DNA from: Varanus komodoensis
Lineage: Eukaryota > Chordata > Lepidosauria > Squamata > Varanidae
Assembly: GCF_004798865.1 (NCBI RefSeq)
Contig: NW_025335268.1
Span: 52,785,764 to 52,849,763, forward strand
Direction of reading: 5' to 3'
DNA length: 64,000 nt
Under the pieces are notes generated by a model. It worked only from the letters and a program-made list of their open reading frames with translations, was not told the DNA's origin and did not search any database. Both the position numbers and the translations under genes were made by a program. Below, piece by piece: positions 52,301 through 62,463 of this stretch (position 1 is its first letter; each line of letters opens with the position of its first letter).

Positions 52301-54183
52301 AAACTACCAGACACACACCTCTTTCTTCTTCTCCCTCACATCCACAGCCGAGGAAAGAATTCTCCCCAAGCCTGCAGCAATCCATGGCACACCGCCAGCA
52401 GTACTGGCGCAAGAGTCAGGGACGTGCAATTCATATCTCAAGACATGGAGCGGGAAGCTGCTTTGGTGATGGAACAGTGGTGAAAAACTGGATTGCCTTG
52501 CACTGCAGTTAGTGCTTTTCATGAACCACAACCAACCAGGGCTAATAATAAACACAGGATAGCAGAAAACTTCTATTCTTGGAACCCCTTCATGAGCTGA
52601 GGTGCAGCAGGTATATTGGGACTCTCCACTGCTGGACTGCAAGAAAGGATTTTCAGCCCTTCCTCTGCTCATTAAATGCTTACACAGGTACAAGCTGTTC
52701 CTGCAAAAAATGGTAAACTGTTCTATAGTCTTGCTCCCCTTTACCTGTTCCCTAGCATGAGGAGGCAGCAACAAGTCTTCTCCAAGGTTTCTTGGAAAGT
52801 GTATTCCCACCAAGGAAGGGAGTCCCAGTCCTGGAATTCTCAACAGGAAAGGGATAGTCCACACTCCCACAGAAGATCCTGGACTGGTAGTCCAAGTCTG
52901 AGGCTCCAGCAAGGAGGTAGCCTGCTCTAAGGAGCACCCTCCACTTCTGCCACCATGTCTGGCTCCTTCCTATGGGTGAGGCTACATTTCTGGACCTCAA
53001 GACAGTGCTTGCCTCCAACCTGCTTGTGATCAAGGATGCTTGTTCTTGTCAGCTCTAAAGTCACTTCTAGCTTCAAGGATAAAGCTCGCCATGCAGGTAA
53101 TTGCCAGGCCAAGGTGTATCCAAGACTTGGATGAAGCAGCAAATGGCACCTCCCTTCTCCAAGTCTAGGTCAAGGGTGCTCAGCCTATTTTGGCACCTGA
53201 GGCAGAAAATCTAACAGGTGCCTCTCCTAACAATAAAGACATAATCATAGTGAGATGGCAATTGTAATTAAATAATTAGCAACTGAGTGCCCTTCCATGT
53301 CCCTTGACATTAGTTGCTTGAGTTGTTCCGCCTATTATTCCTGTTATAATCCCTGTAATTGTGTCATATCATGTTATTTCAAAATTTTAGTTGTGATTTC
53401 AATACTTTAATGGAAACCACACAGGGATTTTAAAATCTTTAACAGTATATCAATAGTATAAATAAACAAACAAACAAACAAGGGTGTCAAATTGTTTTCA
53501 TCCCAGAAACAGAATTCCAATTTGGGAAGGGCCTCATGGGCTGCATACCAGCAGTGTGCAAAGGTAAGGGTGCAAGGCAAGGGCAGGGAGAAAGATGAAA
53601 TGGGCAGGGCCAGTTTGGATATTTCCAAAGCAATTGCCAATTTGGATATTTCCCAAGCACAAGAAATGGTTTGCTCTGGAATAAGAACCATCACCCTAAG
53701 AACCATCACTCTCACACCTACAAAGCACAGCTCCATTCTTTGCTGGGGTGGGAGGCATGCAACCCTCGAGACCCCTAGGGCTACACCCATCACATAGGCC
53801 AAAGGTTCCCCTTCCAATGGCAGAACCAGGCCTTTTCTGGCTCAGAAATATGAACCTTGGGAGCACCCAGCTAACACGTCAAACACAAAGCCAGCATTAT
53901 AATCCCATAATTCTTACCTGCCTTGGATTTTAATCAAACCCTTTCCCCTGTTCTCCATCCCTCTAACTCCCCCCATGCCCCCTGCTGCCTGTGTGGATTT
54001 TCTACCTGGTGGTGCACAGACAGTTCAGCAACTGCTTCTGGTTGCTAATAAACCAGCAATAATTTCTAAGAGGAGCTTCAAATATTAACATTACCAATAC
54101 TGTTATATGTTTAGCTGCTAAACAAAGTTATTGTAGTGATAGCTTTGCCTGTTACACACATGAACTTACGAATCCTTTCAAGC
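52301..54183. other. Unassigned intergenic sequence
   Basis: The longest open frame not explained by a transposon (202 codons, minus, 52,304-52,912) lies here. It has no recognisable domain, low complexity is absent, and it overlaps open frames on the other strand. There is an (AAAC)n tract at about 53,464-53,481. It could be an old repeat or chance. Confidence 0.3.
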
Positions 54184-54265
54184 ATTGCCTGGCCTACATC
54201 TCACCAATCTTTTGGTCTATAGTTCTCACCAGTCCTAGCCATCAGGACTGAGGGCTCACCTGAGT
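54184..54265. repeat. Palindromic MITE, diverged
   Basis: GCCTGGCCTACATCTCACCAA and TATAGTTCTCACCAGTCCTAG followed by CCATCAGGACTGAG: remnants of the 'CTACAACTCCCATCAGCC' family. Confidence 0.4.
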
Positions 54266-55677
54266 TTCAGGCAAAACATTCGTAGTGTTAAAAGTTTTTC
54301 TGAGAAAACCAGAAAAAGTTGCCAATAAAACTAATCCAGAAAGGACTATGATTAATAGCAATCATCATAAAATAACAGAAATTAAGCATTTGACTCAGGA
54401 GAGTCTCATCAGCAGGACTTTTCAGCCCAGACAAGCCTGACCCATGCTGTAGTGTTGCACCAAACATCAAGAGGTAAGACGTTTCTTATCCCAAGTCAGC
54501 AGCCTTGAGTTTAAAAGAGCGAAGCAGGGCTGTCAAGGACAGATTTTGGAGGGCATTCATTGATAGGGGCTCCTTAGGTCTGAGATTATTTCATGACAGA
54601 TAACACTGTTATGTAGCAATGCCAAGTCAGACCATCATCTCTGTAGCTCAGAGATGTCACCTTGCTATGGGTCTTCAGGCAATGGGTCTCTGTGGCAGAG
54701 ATCCCCAACACAATGCCACAGGCACTGTGGCTCTCCAGGGGCATGCCTAAAGTTCTCCATCCCTTCCTTCTTCCAAAAATTAGCTTTTTTATTTTTTTAA
54801 AGAACCGTACTGAAAAACATGCAGGCACCAGAATCTTCTTTCTGTTCCTGAACATGAGTGTGATCAGCCGTTCAGAGGGCAGAAAGGAAAGTGAAGCTTC
54901 TGTCTACACTCCATTTTCTACCTTCCCTAGTTCTCTACTCCTGACATCCTTCATGGTAGCTATTTTGTGGTTGTTCCTGCAGCAGTTCTCAAATGTGCCC
55001 ACAGGTCTAAAATGTCTGGGGACAAAGGCTACAGGGCATCATGCCTGGGTCTCTCCCAGCCATCCCTGGAGATCTGAGATATCTTTTTGAATGCAAAGTA
55101 TGTGCATTGCTGCCGGGTCATGGCCCTTCTCAGTTGCTGCTTTAAGGGCTAAATGACTCCTTATTAGAGCTTCCTAGGTTTGGCAATTATTTGAATTGTT
55201 TTTTACAAAGATTTCTTAGTTACACTAGATAAATCCCCTTAGCCTCTCTGACCTTCCAGATACACAGCTTGTAAACAGATAGCCAGGTTATTTGGTATTT
55301 CTTTCCCATCCGTGATTATTGTATTCCTTTTGGAGTTATGTTCCATTAAGGAACACATACCAGGATCAATAGCTGGATCTTCATCTGTTTTGAATTTATT
55401 CCCTGAAAGACCTTAAAGACTGAAGGGCTCTGATTCAGATTGCTTTGACCATGATTTTTTTTCTTGTTATATGTTTCAGACATCATAAACTCATACTTTC
55501 TGTAATTTCTATGATACGTGAAAGCAGGGGAGAGGTGTTGTGGGGGTGGGGGTAAAATGGCACACACACCAAATAAGTGCACAGATTTAAATGGATCTGC
55601 AGCTATATTTTCTCCTACCAGACCAAAGAAGTAGCATTCACCTTTTAAATTTCCAAGCAAAAGGATTAAACAAGCTC

Positions 55678-55680
<3 letters not shown>
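54266..55680. other. Unassigned intergenic sequence
   Basis: About 1.4 kb. A 142-codon frame at 54,662-55,090 has no known domain. Confidence 0.4.

Positions 55681-55728
<48 letters not shown>
55681..55728. repeat. (CA)n microsatellite, long
   Basis: About 23-24 uninterrupted CA units, the longest pure tandem tract in the window. The antisense frame with a (CV)n run (55,346-55,828) is a product of this tract. Confidence 0.98.
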
Positions 55729-55729
<1 letters not shown>

Positions 55730-57039
55730 CATCAAGGTAGGCATGGCTGGGCCCTTGTCAAGGGCCCATACTCTAACAAGGGTCCACTGACAAATGCCCC
55801 TAGACTTGCTCTTCCTCTTCCTCATCAAGCAACCTGATTGTTCCCCTACCTCCCCCTCTGGCCCCAGGAGTCATGTTGAGAAGAAGGAGGTGCAGGAGGT
55901 GCCCGCTTCTCACTGGCTGTCAGTCTGTTCAACAAACAAGTGGTAGCAATTATGAGAAAAAGGATAAGGAGCCATAACAGCTGGAGAAAATGGTAACGGG
56001 AAGGCAGACGCACTCAAGGAGGGAGACATGTTGAGGATGGCTTGCCCAAAAGCCCTCAGAACTCTGAAACTGGCATTGGGTGTAGATTTTCAGGCCACAG
56101 GGGCTTAGGATCCCAAGTTGGCCCTCTGTGGTTCTGCAGATGGTCTTGGCCCCTTCATCTGGCACCACCCTTTTCCTCCGACCTCTGACACTTCTGCAGT
56201 TTCCCACAGCTTTATCCCCATTCCGAAAGGCTAAAACGCCTAATCAAGCTAAGGTTTGCTGGCTGGCAGTAAGAGCTTTAAGCCAAAATAGCTGGCATCT
56301 TGGCCAGGTGCCTTTGGCCCTGCGCCTTTTGCCTTCAGTGCTGTGCACCACTGGAAGGCATCTCCCAGCAGCAAAAAAGGGCCTTGCTTATGAGTAAACA
56401 TGCATGGAACTGCAATGTAAGTCATTCCTTTGGGCACTGCTGAGAGGGACTCTGCATAGCTTCCTTATACACTCTTCAGCCTATGTAATCAAGCCGGGAT
56501 GTCATTCCCATTCCCTTTCCACACCATTATTTTACTCATTTTGTAATTGAAAGCGACACTGCCAAGTCATTTAGACTTCACAAAAATATATATAATAAAG
56601 CTAAGAGCTTTAAAACCCTAATAGGATCAAAAATGCTTTCATAACATTATAATAAAAATGTCACAGAAAACAAGAGCTAAGTAAAATTGATTCAGATCCC
56701 CACTCTGCATACCCACATCTTCTAAACTCTGTGGCTCTGATGCAACTATGCATGTGAACAGCAGCAAACAGCCATGCCTGGATGTGCCTTCATTGAGAAA
56801 TCCCATCCAGCAGCTGGGATCAGATTACTGGTGAGAGCATCCATCATTCCTGCCTCCAACCTTGCAGACAGATTGTTTTGGTAGTGTTGCTGAGCATGAT
56901 GGTAGGGTTGTGGGAACATAGCCCTGTATTTTTTGAGTGTTGAGAAATGCACTCACAGCTACTATTTGCACTCACAGCTTTTCTTCCAGGTATGGGCATT
57001 TGTGTGTACAGTATAAAGCTACTTACTTGGAAAGATGAC
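55729..57039. other. Unassigned intergenic sequence
   Basis: A short perfect palindrome-like GGGCCCTTGTCAAGGGCCC lies at about 55,750-55,768, next to the microsatellite. Nothing else recognised. Confidence 0.4.
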
Positions 57040-57450
57040 GATGATGACAATGATTACATTGCATTTATATCCCACTTTTTTCCTCTTTGGGGATCCCAAG
57101 GCAGCTTACACATTGTTATGATTATGATTATGATTATTATCACATTTCTATACCAACCATGGCTGAAGTTCCCTGGGCAGTTCACAACATTTAAGTCACC
57201 CATCCAAATTTCAACCAGGACTGACCCTGCTTAGCTTCCAAGATTAGGCAGGATCAGGCACTTCAGGCTATACGGAAGTGGTATGTCCATTTTATCCTCA
57301 TAACAATTGCCCTGAGAGGTTGCATTGGGAGTCTGCACTGGCCCAAATCCACCCAATTAGCTTCATTTCTGGGTGGGCACTAGAAAGAACCCAGATCTGT
57401 TGGGTCCCTAGTTCAACACTCGCCATCACACTAAACTGGTTCTCTCTACT
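57040..57450 (-). mobile_element. CORE-SINE interrupted by another SINE
   Basis: Tail part ATTACATTGCATTTATATCC and GGGGATCCCAAGGCAGCTTAC (57,053-57,110). After an insertion the copy resumes with ATTTTATCCTCATAACAATTG, GGCCCAAATCCACCCAATTAG, ACCCAGATCTGTTGGGTCCC and CCATCACACTAAACTGGTTC. The two halves together form one minus-strand copy. Confidence 0.8.
57112..57284 (-). mobile_element. 5S rRNA-derived SINE, nested
   Basis: Inside the CORE-SINE. The right part (about 57,190-57,270) reads ACCCTGCTTAGCTTCCAAG, with CACCCATCCAAATTTCAACC before it and GGCAGGATCAGGCAC after it. This is the inverse of the 5S rRNA internal promoter region (GGAAGCTAAGCAGGGT..GGATGGG). The left part is a tail, TTTCTATACCAACCATGGC and TCCCTGGGCAGTTCACAAC, with (GATTAT)n at 57,118-57,140, resembling L2-type tails nearby. 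So it is a SINE3-type element, not a 5S gene. Confidence 0.75.
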
Positions 57451-57612
57451 TCTAGATGGATTAAAGCACAAAAGTGTGCTTGCCCCATCTTAAAGAACCC
57501 ATTTAAAATAAATTATGGCCTGTCTGACAGAAACCAGATGGTACTATCACCACTTATTTTCATCCCAAGTCTGGATCAGTCACAGGTTTATATCCATTTA
57601 TTTCCCTTAGTG

Positions 57613-57730
57613 CTGTATTACATTTTTATACCACCCAATAGCTGGGGCTCTCTGGCTCTCTCACAAACCATAAAACACAAAAACATAATAAATCATAATA
57701 TAAAACCCTTACATTTAAAACAGAGTATAT
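57613..57730 (-). repeat. L2-type 3' tail
   Basis: GTATTACATTTTTATACCACC, CAATAGCTGGGGCTCTCTGG and CACAAACCATAAAACACAAA: the inverted end of an L2-type element. Confidence 0.75.
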
Positions 57731-58624
57731 TTGATATCAACTGCATAAACTAGATTTATATTATGCCACAACTGGAGAGCAGAAGCAAGCAAGGAAGCAG
57801 AACACTACGTTAAAACAACCTCAGAGCCTAACACCAATTTTGTCTTACTGAAGCACATGATCCAGACCATGCATTTCAGAGAACCACAATTCTAGAAGCA
57901 ATAGGCAAGTAGGTAGGGAAAGGGCCCTAGAACTGCAAATAGTCTGACCCATAAAGGAAAATGTTCCTAACACCAAGGAGAGCATCCAGATTCTGACAGG
58001 AAGCAAAACATGGCCACCCCGTGTACCCAACTGAATTTTCTGGAATGTTCTTTACTGCATCAAACTGCTGCAGTTCAAAATCAGGGGAAGAGGGGCAAGA
58101 ATAGGAGGAAGATGCTATGAGGAAAGTAAAACTAGATCCCAGTTTCGTTCCACCTGAAGATGATTGTGACATTCTGGAGGGATGGCAGGGACAAGCAATG
58201 AATCTAAGTGGTAGAAGCTGCTGAATGAATTGCCTGGCGGGGACTGGCAATAGAGAGACAGGGAAAGGGGAAATCTGTGAGTCCAAGTTGTTGGAGCATT
58301 TCAGTGTATGTTTGATTGTGCAACAAACTGCTACTTGATCTGATATTGCCAATATTTCAGTCCTACAGTCTCTGGTTGGACATAACAAGGACGTGGAAGA
58401 CAAAAATTAACCCAACCAAAACCGTTTATGGTGGACAGAAGATGAAAATGCATGGTTTCCTTCACCCAGATGCAATATTCTCCATGGATCAATCAAGCCA
58501 AGTTCTGCCATGTAAGCCTGAAGCAAGGGACAAGATGGTGCCCCCTTCCCATGCCATGTGCAGAAGCCAACTGGACTGAGCCTCCCTTAAAAAGCAGCTG
58601 TGGGATAGCAAGAGTCTAGTTTAT
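57731..58624. other. Unassigned sequence
   Basis: A 158-codon antisense frame at 57,927-58,403 has no known domain. Confidence 0.4.
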
Positions 58625-58780
58625 TGGACCGGGCACTATGAGACACAGGCAGCTATGTCCTCCGACAGAAGGGAATAGCCGCAATGTTCAGGAGGAACGA
58701 GCAGGAGGTGCCACTGCTGCCCCACGGCATCTGCTTCCCTCTGCCTAATGGTCGGGCCGGCCCAACAATCCATGTTGCTG
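58625..58780 (-). repeat. GC-rich DNA-repeat fragment
   Basis: GGAGGTGCCACTGCTGCCCC, CTGCTTCCCTCTGCCTAATG and GTCGGGCCGGCCC. The inverse (GGGCCGGCC..CATTAGGCAGAG) is the start of a common reptile non-autonomous DNA repeat. Only one end is present. Confidence 0.45.
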
Positions 58781-60104
58781 TCAATAGTTATAACTGGGGA
58801 TGCAGCAAAGATGTGCCAGATGGTTGTCTGTGCTGGGATAAGGAAATGAACCTTCACAAAAGAGAGGAAAGGGTTGTGAATGCCTGCTTTTCAAGGGCAG
58901 AGAGAGGGTAAAGGACAGAAAATAAAAGGAAGAAGAAGGGAAAGGGAAGGAGATTAGATGAGAAATCCATAGTATTGTTCTACTAGTAGCACTCTAACAG
59001 CTCATATACTTCAAGTCAGGACTCTATATAATGCCATGATGTCTTTACAGCTACTGGGATTTCATGGTTAGAGTTCATCTCCCACTGTCTCCTGCCAATT
59101 GGACTGGTGTGATATACAGTCCAATCTTACACAGTTGACTTTGGCTGCAACTGCATACAGAATAGCTTGATTGTCACTGAAGCAGCTCAAGTGTCACCCT
59201 CTGCTTTACAAAGAGGTCTGGCTGCATTGTGTCCTACCACCCCAGAGCTGCTCTCTGCGCAGTTAAGAGGCTGCTGGATTATTCTGAAGCGTGTCCGACT
59301 CTAACTGGGGTTCTGATGACAAAAAACCTGCAGCCTATTTCTTTGCATGAATTCATGGTTCAGGTTTTCTAACACATCCTGCTTTTATGCACCACTTCAT
59401 GGGCACGTTTACTTCTTTTCTTAACACTTCTTTATAGTTCAAGGCCAGTTGTGGTCTCTCCCTTCTCCCACCCTTCAAAAAATGAAATCTGTAAGGATCT
59501 CATTTGCCATATGTTCCCTTCACCATTGTGATAGATCATACTTATCTGTAAGTATTGATGGAACTGAGGTGGGTAACCTCCCTGAAAGCTCTTGTAATTT
59601 CCCCAAAGATTGCATTCTGTTATCTTTAATTAGGTTCTTATTCTTTGTCATATTTCCTTGTTCCCTAGCATGAAACTGCGTCAATCTGGAAATAAAATGG
59701 TGTTCTTCTAAAACACAAAAGATAATAGGAAGAGCGCTGGACATAGTTCACTTTTAAATTTATCCCAGTTTTTTTTTAAAAAAAATAGCACTAAGCATGA
59801 TATGATCTCCAGTTACCCTGCGGTTTATCTTTCTTCTTTGCTGCTGCTAGAAATGCCACTGAATGCCACCTAACGAAGAAAGGCAGAGCAGAATTGAGAT
59901 AGGCAGATAGGAATTATACCAAGTCAAACTTTTTGTCTGCAGTGGCCATGTGTCCCTTTTAAAGAAGGGAGACCTCCTTTTGAAGGGCTGTCCAGTTTGC
60001 AATGCCAGCTTTAAAATAAAGGATCACAGCAAGAAGCCATAGTTCATAGCAGAGCAAGCGTTTTCGAAGCAGGGAGTCCCAAGTTCCGTCACTGTCATCT
60101 CCAA
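58781..60104. other. Unassigned intergenic sequence
   Basis: A purine-rich run lies at 58,918-58,960. The copy-2 match to 1,617-1,700 is at 59,941-59,990. No gene recognised. Confidence 0.4.
59941..59990 (+). repeat. Short unnamed repeat, copy 2
   Basis: AGTGGCCATGTGTCCCTTTT to TTGAAGGGCTGTCCAGT; partner of 1,617-1,700. Confidence 0.4.
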
Positions 60105-60222
60105 GTAGGGCTGGAAAATGGCGTGTCTGGAACCTTGGGGAGTTGCTTCCCATCAGTGCCGACAGTCCAAGGCCAGATGGAGCAAATAGTCTGACTAAGT
60201 GTAAGGCAGCTTCTGATGCTCC
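60105..60222 (+). repeat. tRNA-type SINE 3' part
   Basis: CCAAGGCCAGATGGAGCAAAT, AGTCTGACTAAGTGTAAGGC and AGCTTCTGATGCTCCTG match the SINE ending 'GATGGACC..GGTCTGACTCAGTATAAGGCAGCTTC'. Confidence 0.7.
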
Positions 60223-60464
60223 TGGGTAACAGTTGCCCATTCCCATGGTGCACCAGGCAGCAATCCGGGCAGGCATGGCCAAAGGACACCTGGTCATACC
60301 CTTCCACATTCTATTGCTGACATACTGCATTTTTTATTAAATTAGAATAAAATATGTCCAAATTTGCACAGTATGTATTTGAATTACATATAAATTAGCA
60401 GGTTTTCAGCAGGAAGAATTTTGCATAAAAGTTTTGACTGGAGAGATGTCAGGGACTGAAGTTT
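60223..60464. other. Unassigned sequence
   Basis: Nothing recognised. Confidence 0.4.
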
Positions 60465-60739
60465 CATTTTATTTATTACATTTGTGTGCCACCCCATAGC
60501 CCATAAGGCTTTCTGGGAGGCTTACAATAGAACAAAAAAGTACATATACCATAAAAATACAATAATACATTAGAGCAATACAATCAAGCAATACAATATT
60601 TAACTGTAAGTGATACGAAATCAAACAAACAAAATACAATAATATATTACATAATACATAATATCAATACATAATGCAATATAATACATAATACATTGAA
60701 TAATACCAATAATAATAAGTTATAGGTAACCCCCCCCCC
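60465..60739 (-). repeat. L2-type 3' tail with AT-rich expansion
   Basis: TTTATTTATTACATTTGTGTG, CCACCCCATAGCCCATAAGG and TTTCTGGGAGGCTTACAATAG, followed by about 200 bases of ATACAATA-like sequence (60,540-60,720) and a C10 run at 60,730-60,739. Confidence 0.7.
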
Positions 60740-61328
60740 ATGGACAAAATCCCACCCAAAAGGAGTACCCATTGCAGCGTGGCTCCCTGCTCTTGGCCAG
60801 CTCCTTCTGAAGTGTCTCTCCCCTCCCACTCCTCCTCAACAGTGCCACCATTTTTCCCACAAATGGCAACACCAAGCGAGGTTGAGCTGGAGACCATGGG
60901 GAGAGCACAGGTGGCCCCCATGCTGGTCTGCGGTGGGCGCATTGTAGGACTTTTTCCTGTCTGGTGATGCATGAGGTTGCATCCTAAATTTGTTTGATTT
61001 GTACATGTTTTCACCTTAGCCAAGACCAAATTAGGCAATAGCCAAACCATTCTTTGCTCAGGTTCACCAGTTTTCCTTAACCCCTCCTCTGTTTTCCACA
61101 ACAACTTTTACTGTATGTATCTAGGCATTGGTTTAGTCCTGTATGCCCAAGGATGGCTTAGGCATTTGTACAGCTCAATTTCTTTAGCTTCACTAAAGAC
61201 TTGGTTAGAAAAATCAGGAGAAACTTCATGTGTGCACTTTGATTGTCTCAAAATCCATTATCACTTCAAGCCCAGTTTGTTTCTTTGCATTTTGCTCAGG
61301 TGAAGAACTTTGAAGACTGATTGATTGA
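60740..61328. other. Unassigned sequence
   Basis: GC-richer part at 60,760-60,950 with frames on both strands (75-146 codons) lacking domains. Confidence 0.4.
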
Positions 61329-61470
61329 CTGATTTGATTTGATTTCTATACCACCCTACAGATGAAGTTCTCTGCATGGTTCTCAAAATGCATTTTAAAA
61401 ATAAAAGATACACTATATTCAAAAAATTAAACATAATTAAAAGTTTATAATACAAAATTGAAACCACATA
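61329..61470 (-). repeat. L2-type 3' tail
   Basis: (TGATT)n-like start, then TTTCTATACCACCCTACAGA and GAAGTTCTCTGCATGGTTC, then an A-rich stretch of ATAAAAGATA type. Confidence 0.75.
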
Positions 61471-62026
61471 TTAAATATTCATAAAATAATAGCTTAAGAA
61501 AGAAAGAAAATATCCATACCTGTAGCTTGGTCTGTCTTACTGGCATCTTCCCAGAAGAAAGTCACAAAAATATGAATGAAAATATGACTGCAACTACAAA
61601 ATCACTATTCTGGAAGAATGATAAATGAAAGAAGAGGGGAAGAGACAATGGGAGCATGGACTGTTGAACTGAAGATGGCTTCTCTCATGTATAAATCTTG
61701 GCAGGTTTGAGGCCTATCTTTGCACAGCAGTGAATACTTTCCATGCTTAGCCATAAATAACACCATAACTTGCTGTTTCAAGCCCAGTTGAGATTAAGAG
61801 ACAGCTCTGTTAAGGGTCAATACTCAGCCACTTTATAAAGCAAAGAGCAAATAGATGTTGACCTTTGCTAATGCAAGCGGAAGTGTGTGCATATTATTTT
61901 CAGGCAAACTGAGGCCCAATTTCTATGATGTTTTGCATCATTATGTGTCATCCTTGTTTGGTATTGTAAGCTTCTCTTTGGCAATCGCAGGGCTTGGACT
62001 AATGGACAACCAAGATCAGCCATCAT
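61471..62026. other. Unassigned sequence
   Basis: Nothing recognised. Confidence 0.4.
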
Positions 62027-62130
62027 CTTTCTTTCTTTCTTTCTTTATTTATTTATTTAAAACTTTTACATGCCATCACCACATGCCTCGGTGACAGCTC
62101 ACAAACATCCATACCAACTGTTAGGGTTGG
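62027..62130 (-). repeat. (TTTC)n(TTTA)n and L2-type tail fragment
   Basis: Pure TTTC then TTTA units (62,027-62,060) are followed by ACATGCCATCACCACATGCC and GTGACAGCTCACAAACATCC, a worn inverted L2-type tail. Confidence 0.6.
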
Positions 62131-62307
62131 AATAGCTTGTGAGTGAAAGTGGTTGGCCTAAATGCAGCTTTAAATTTCCTGGAGCTCCAAGGATATTGCT
62201 CCTGGTTTGGGACTGTTCTGTTTTATGCCTAGTGCCATCAGCCTTTGAACCTTCTTCCTGCCATATGTCCAGTCTGTATTTGTAAAGAAAAATTTGTTGT
62301 GGATTAT

Positions 62308-62463
62308 TGTTATGTGTGAACCTGGCACTATGATTTAACTATAGGTTGTTATCTCTGAACAGCCCAGAGTTCACAACCTAACAAGAAACATGGGCTTTTT
62401 CCAGAGATTATTTAGGGATAATAACCCATAGTTAAACCATAGTTCAGGGTTCATACATAACCA
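62308..62463. mobile_element. Palindromic MITE with 46-bp arms
   Basis: The left arm (62,308-62,353) includes TGTTATGTGTGAACCTGGCA and CTATGATTTAACTATAGG. The right arm (62,417-62,463) includes CCCATAGTTAAACCATAGTT and CAGGGTTCATACATAACC, its inverse with few mismatches. A third, direct copy of the arm tip (TTTATGTGTGAACCAGGCC) lies at about 62,575-62,594. Confidence 0.8.

Noticed and set aside
55346-55828. 160-codon antisense frame with a Cys-Val run
   Set aside because: The run is the translation of the (CA)n microsatellite.
57186-57270. 5S rRNA gene
   Set aside because: Only part of 5S is present, with many changes, and it is joined to a SINE tail.
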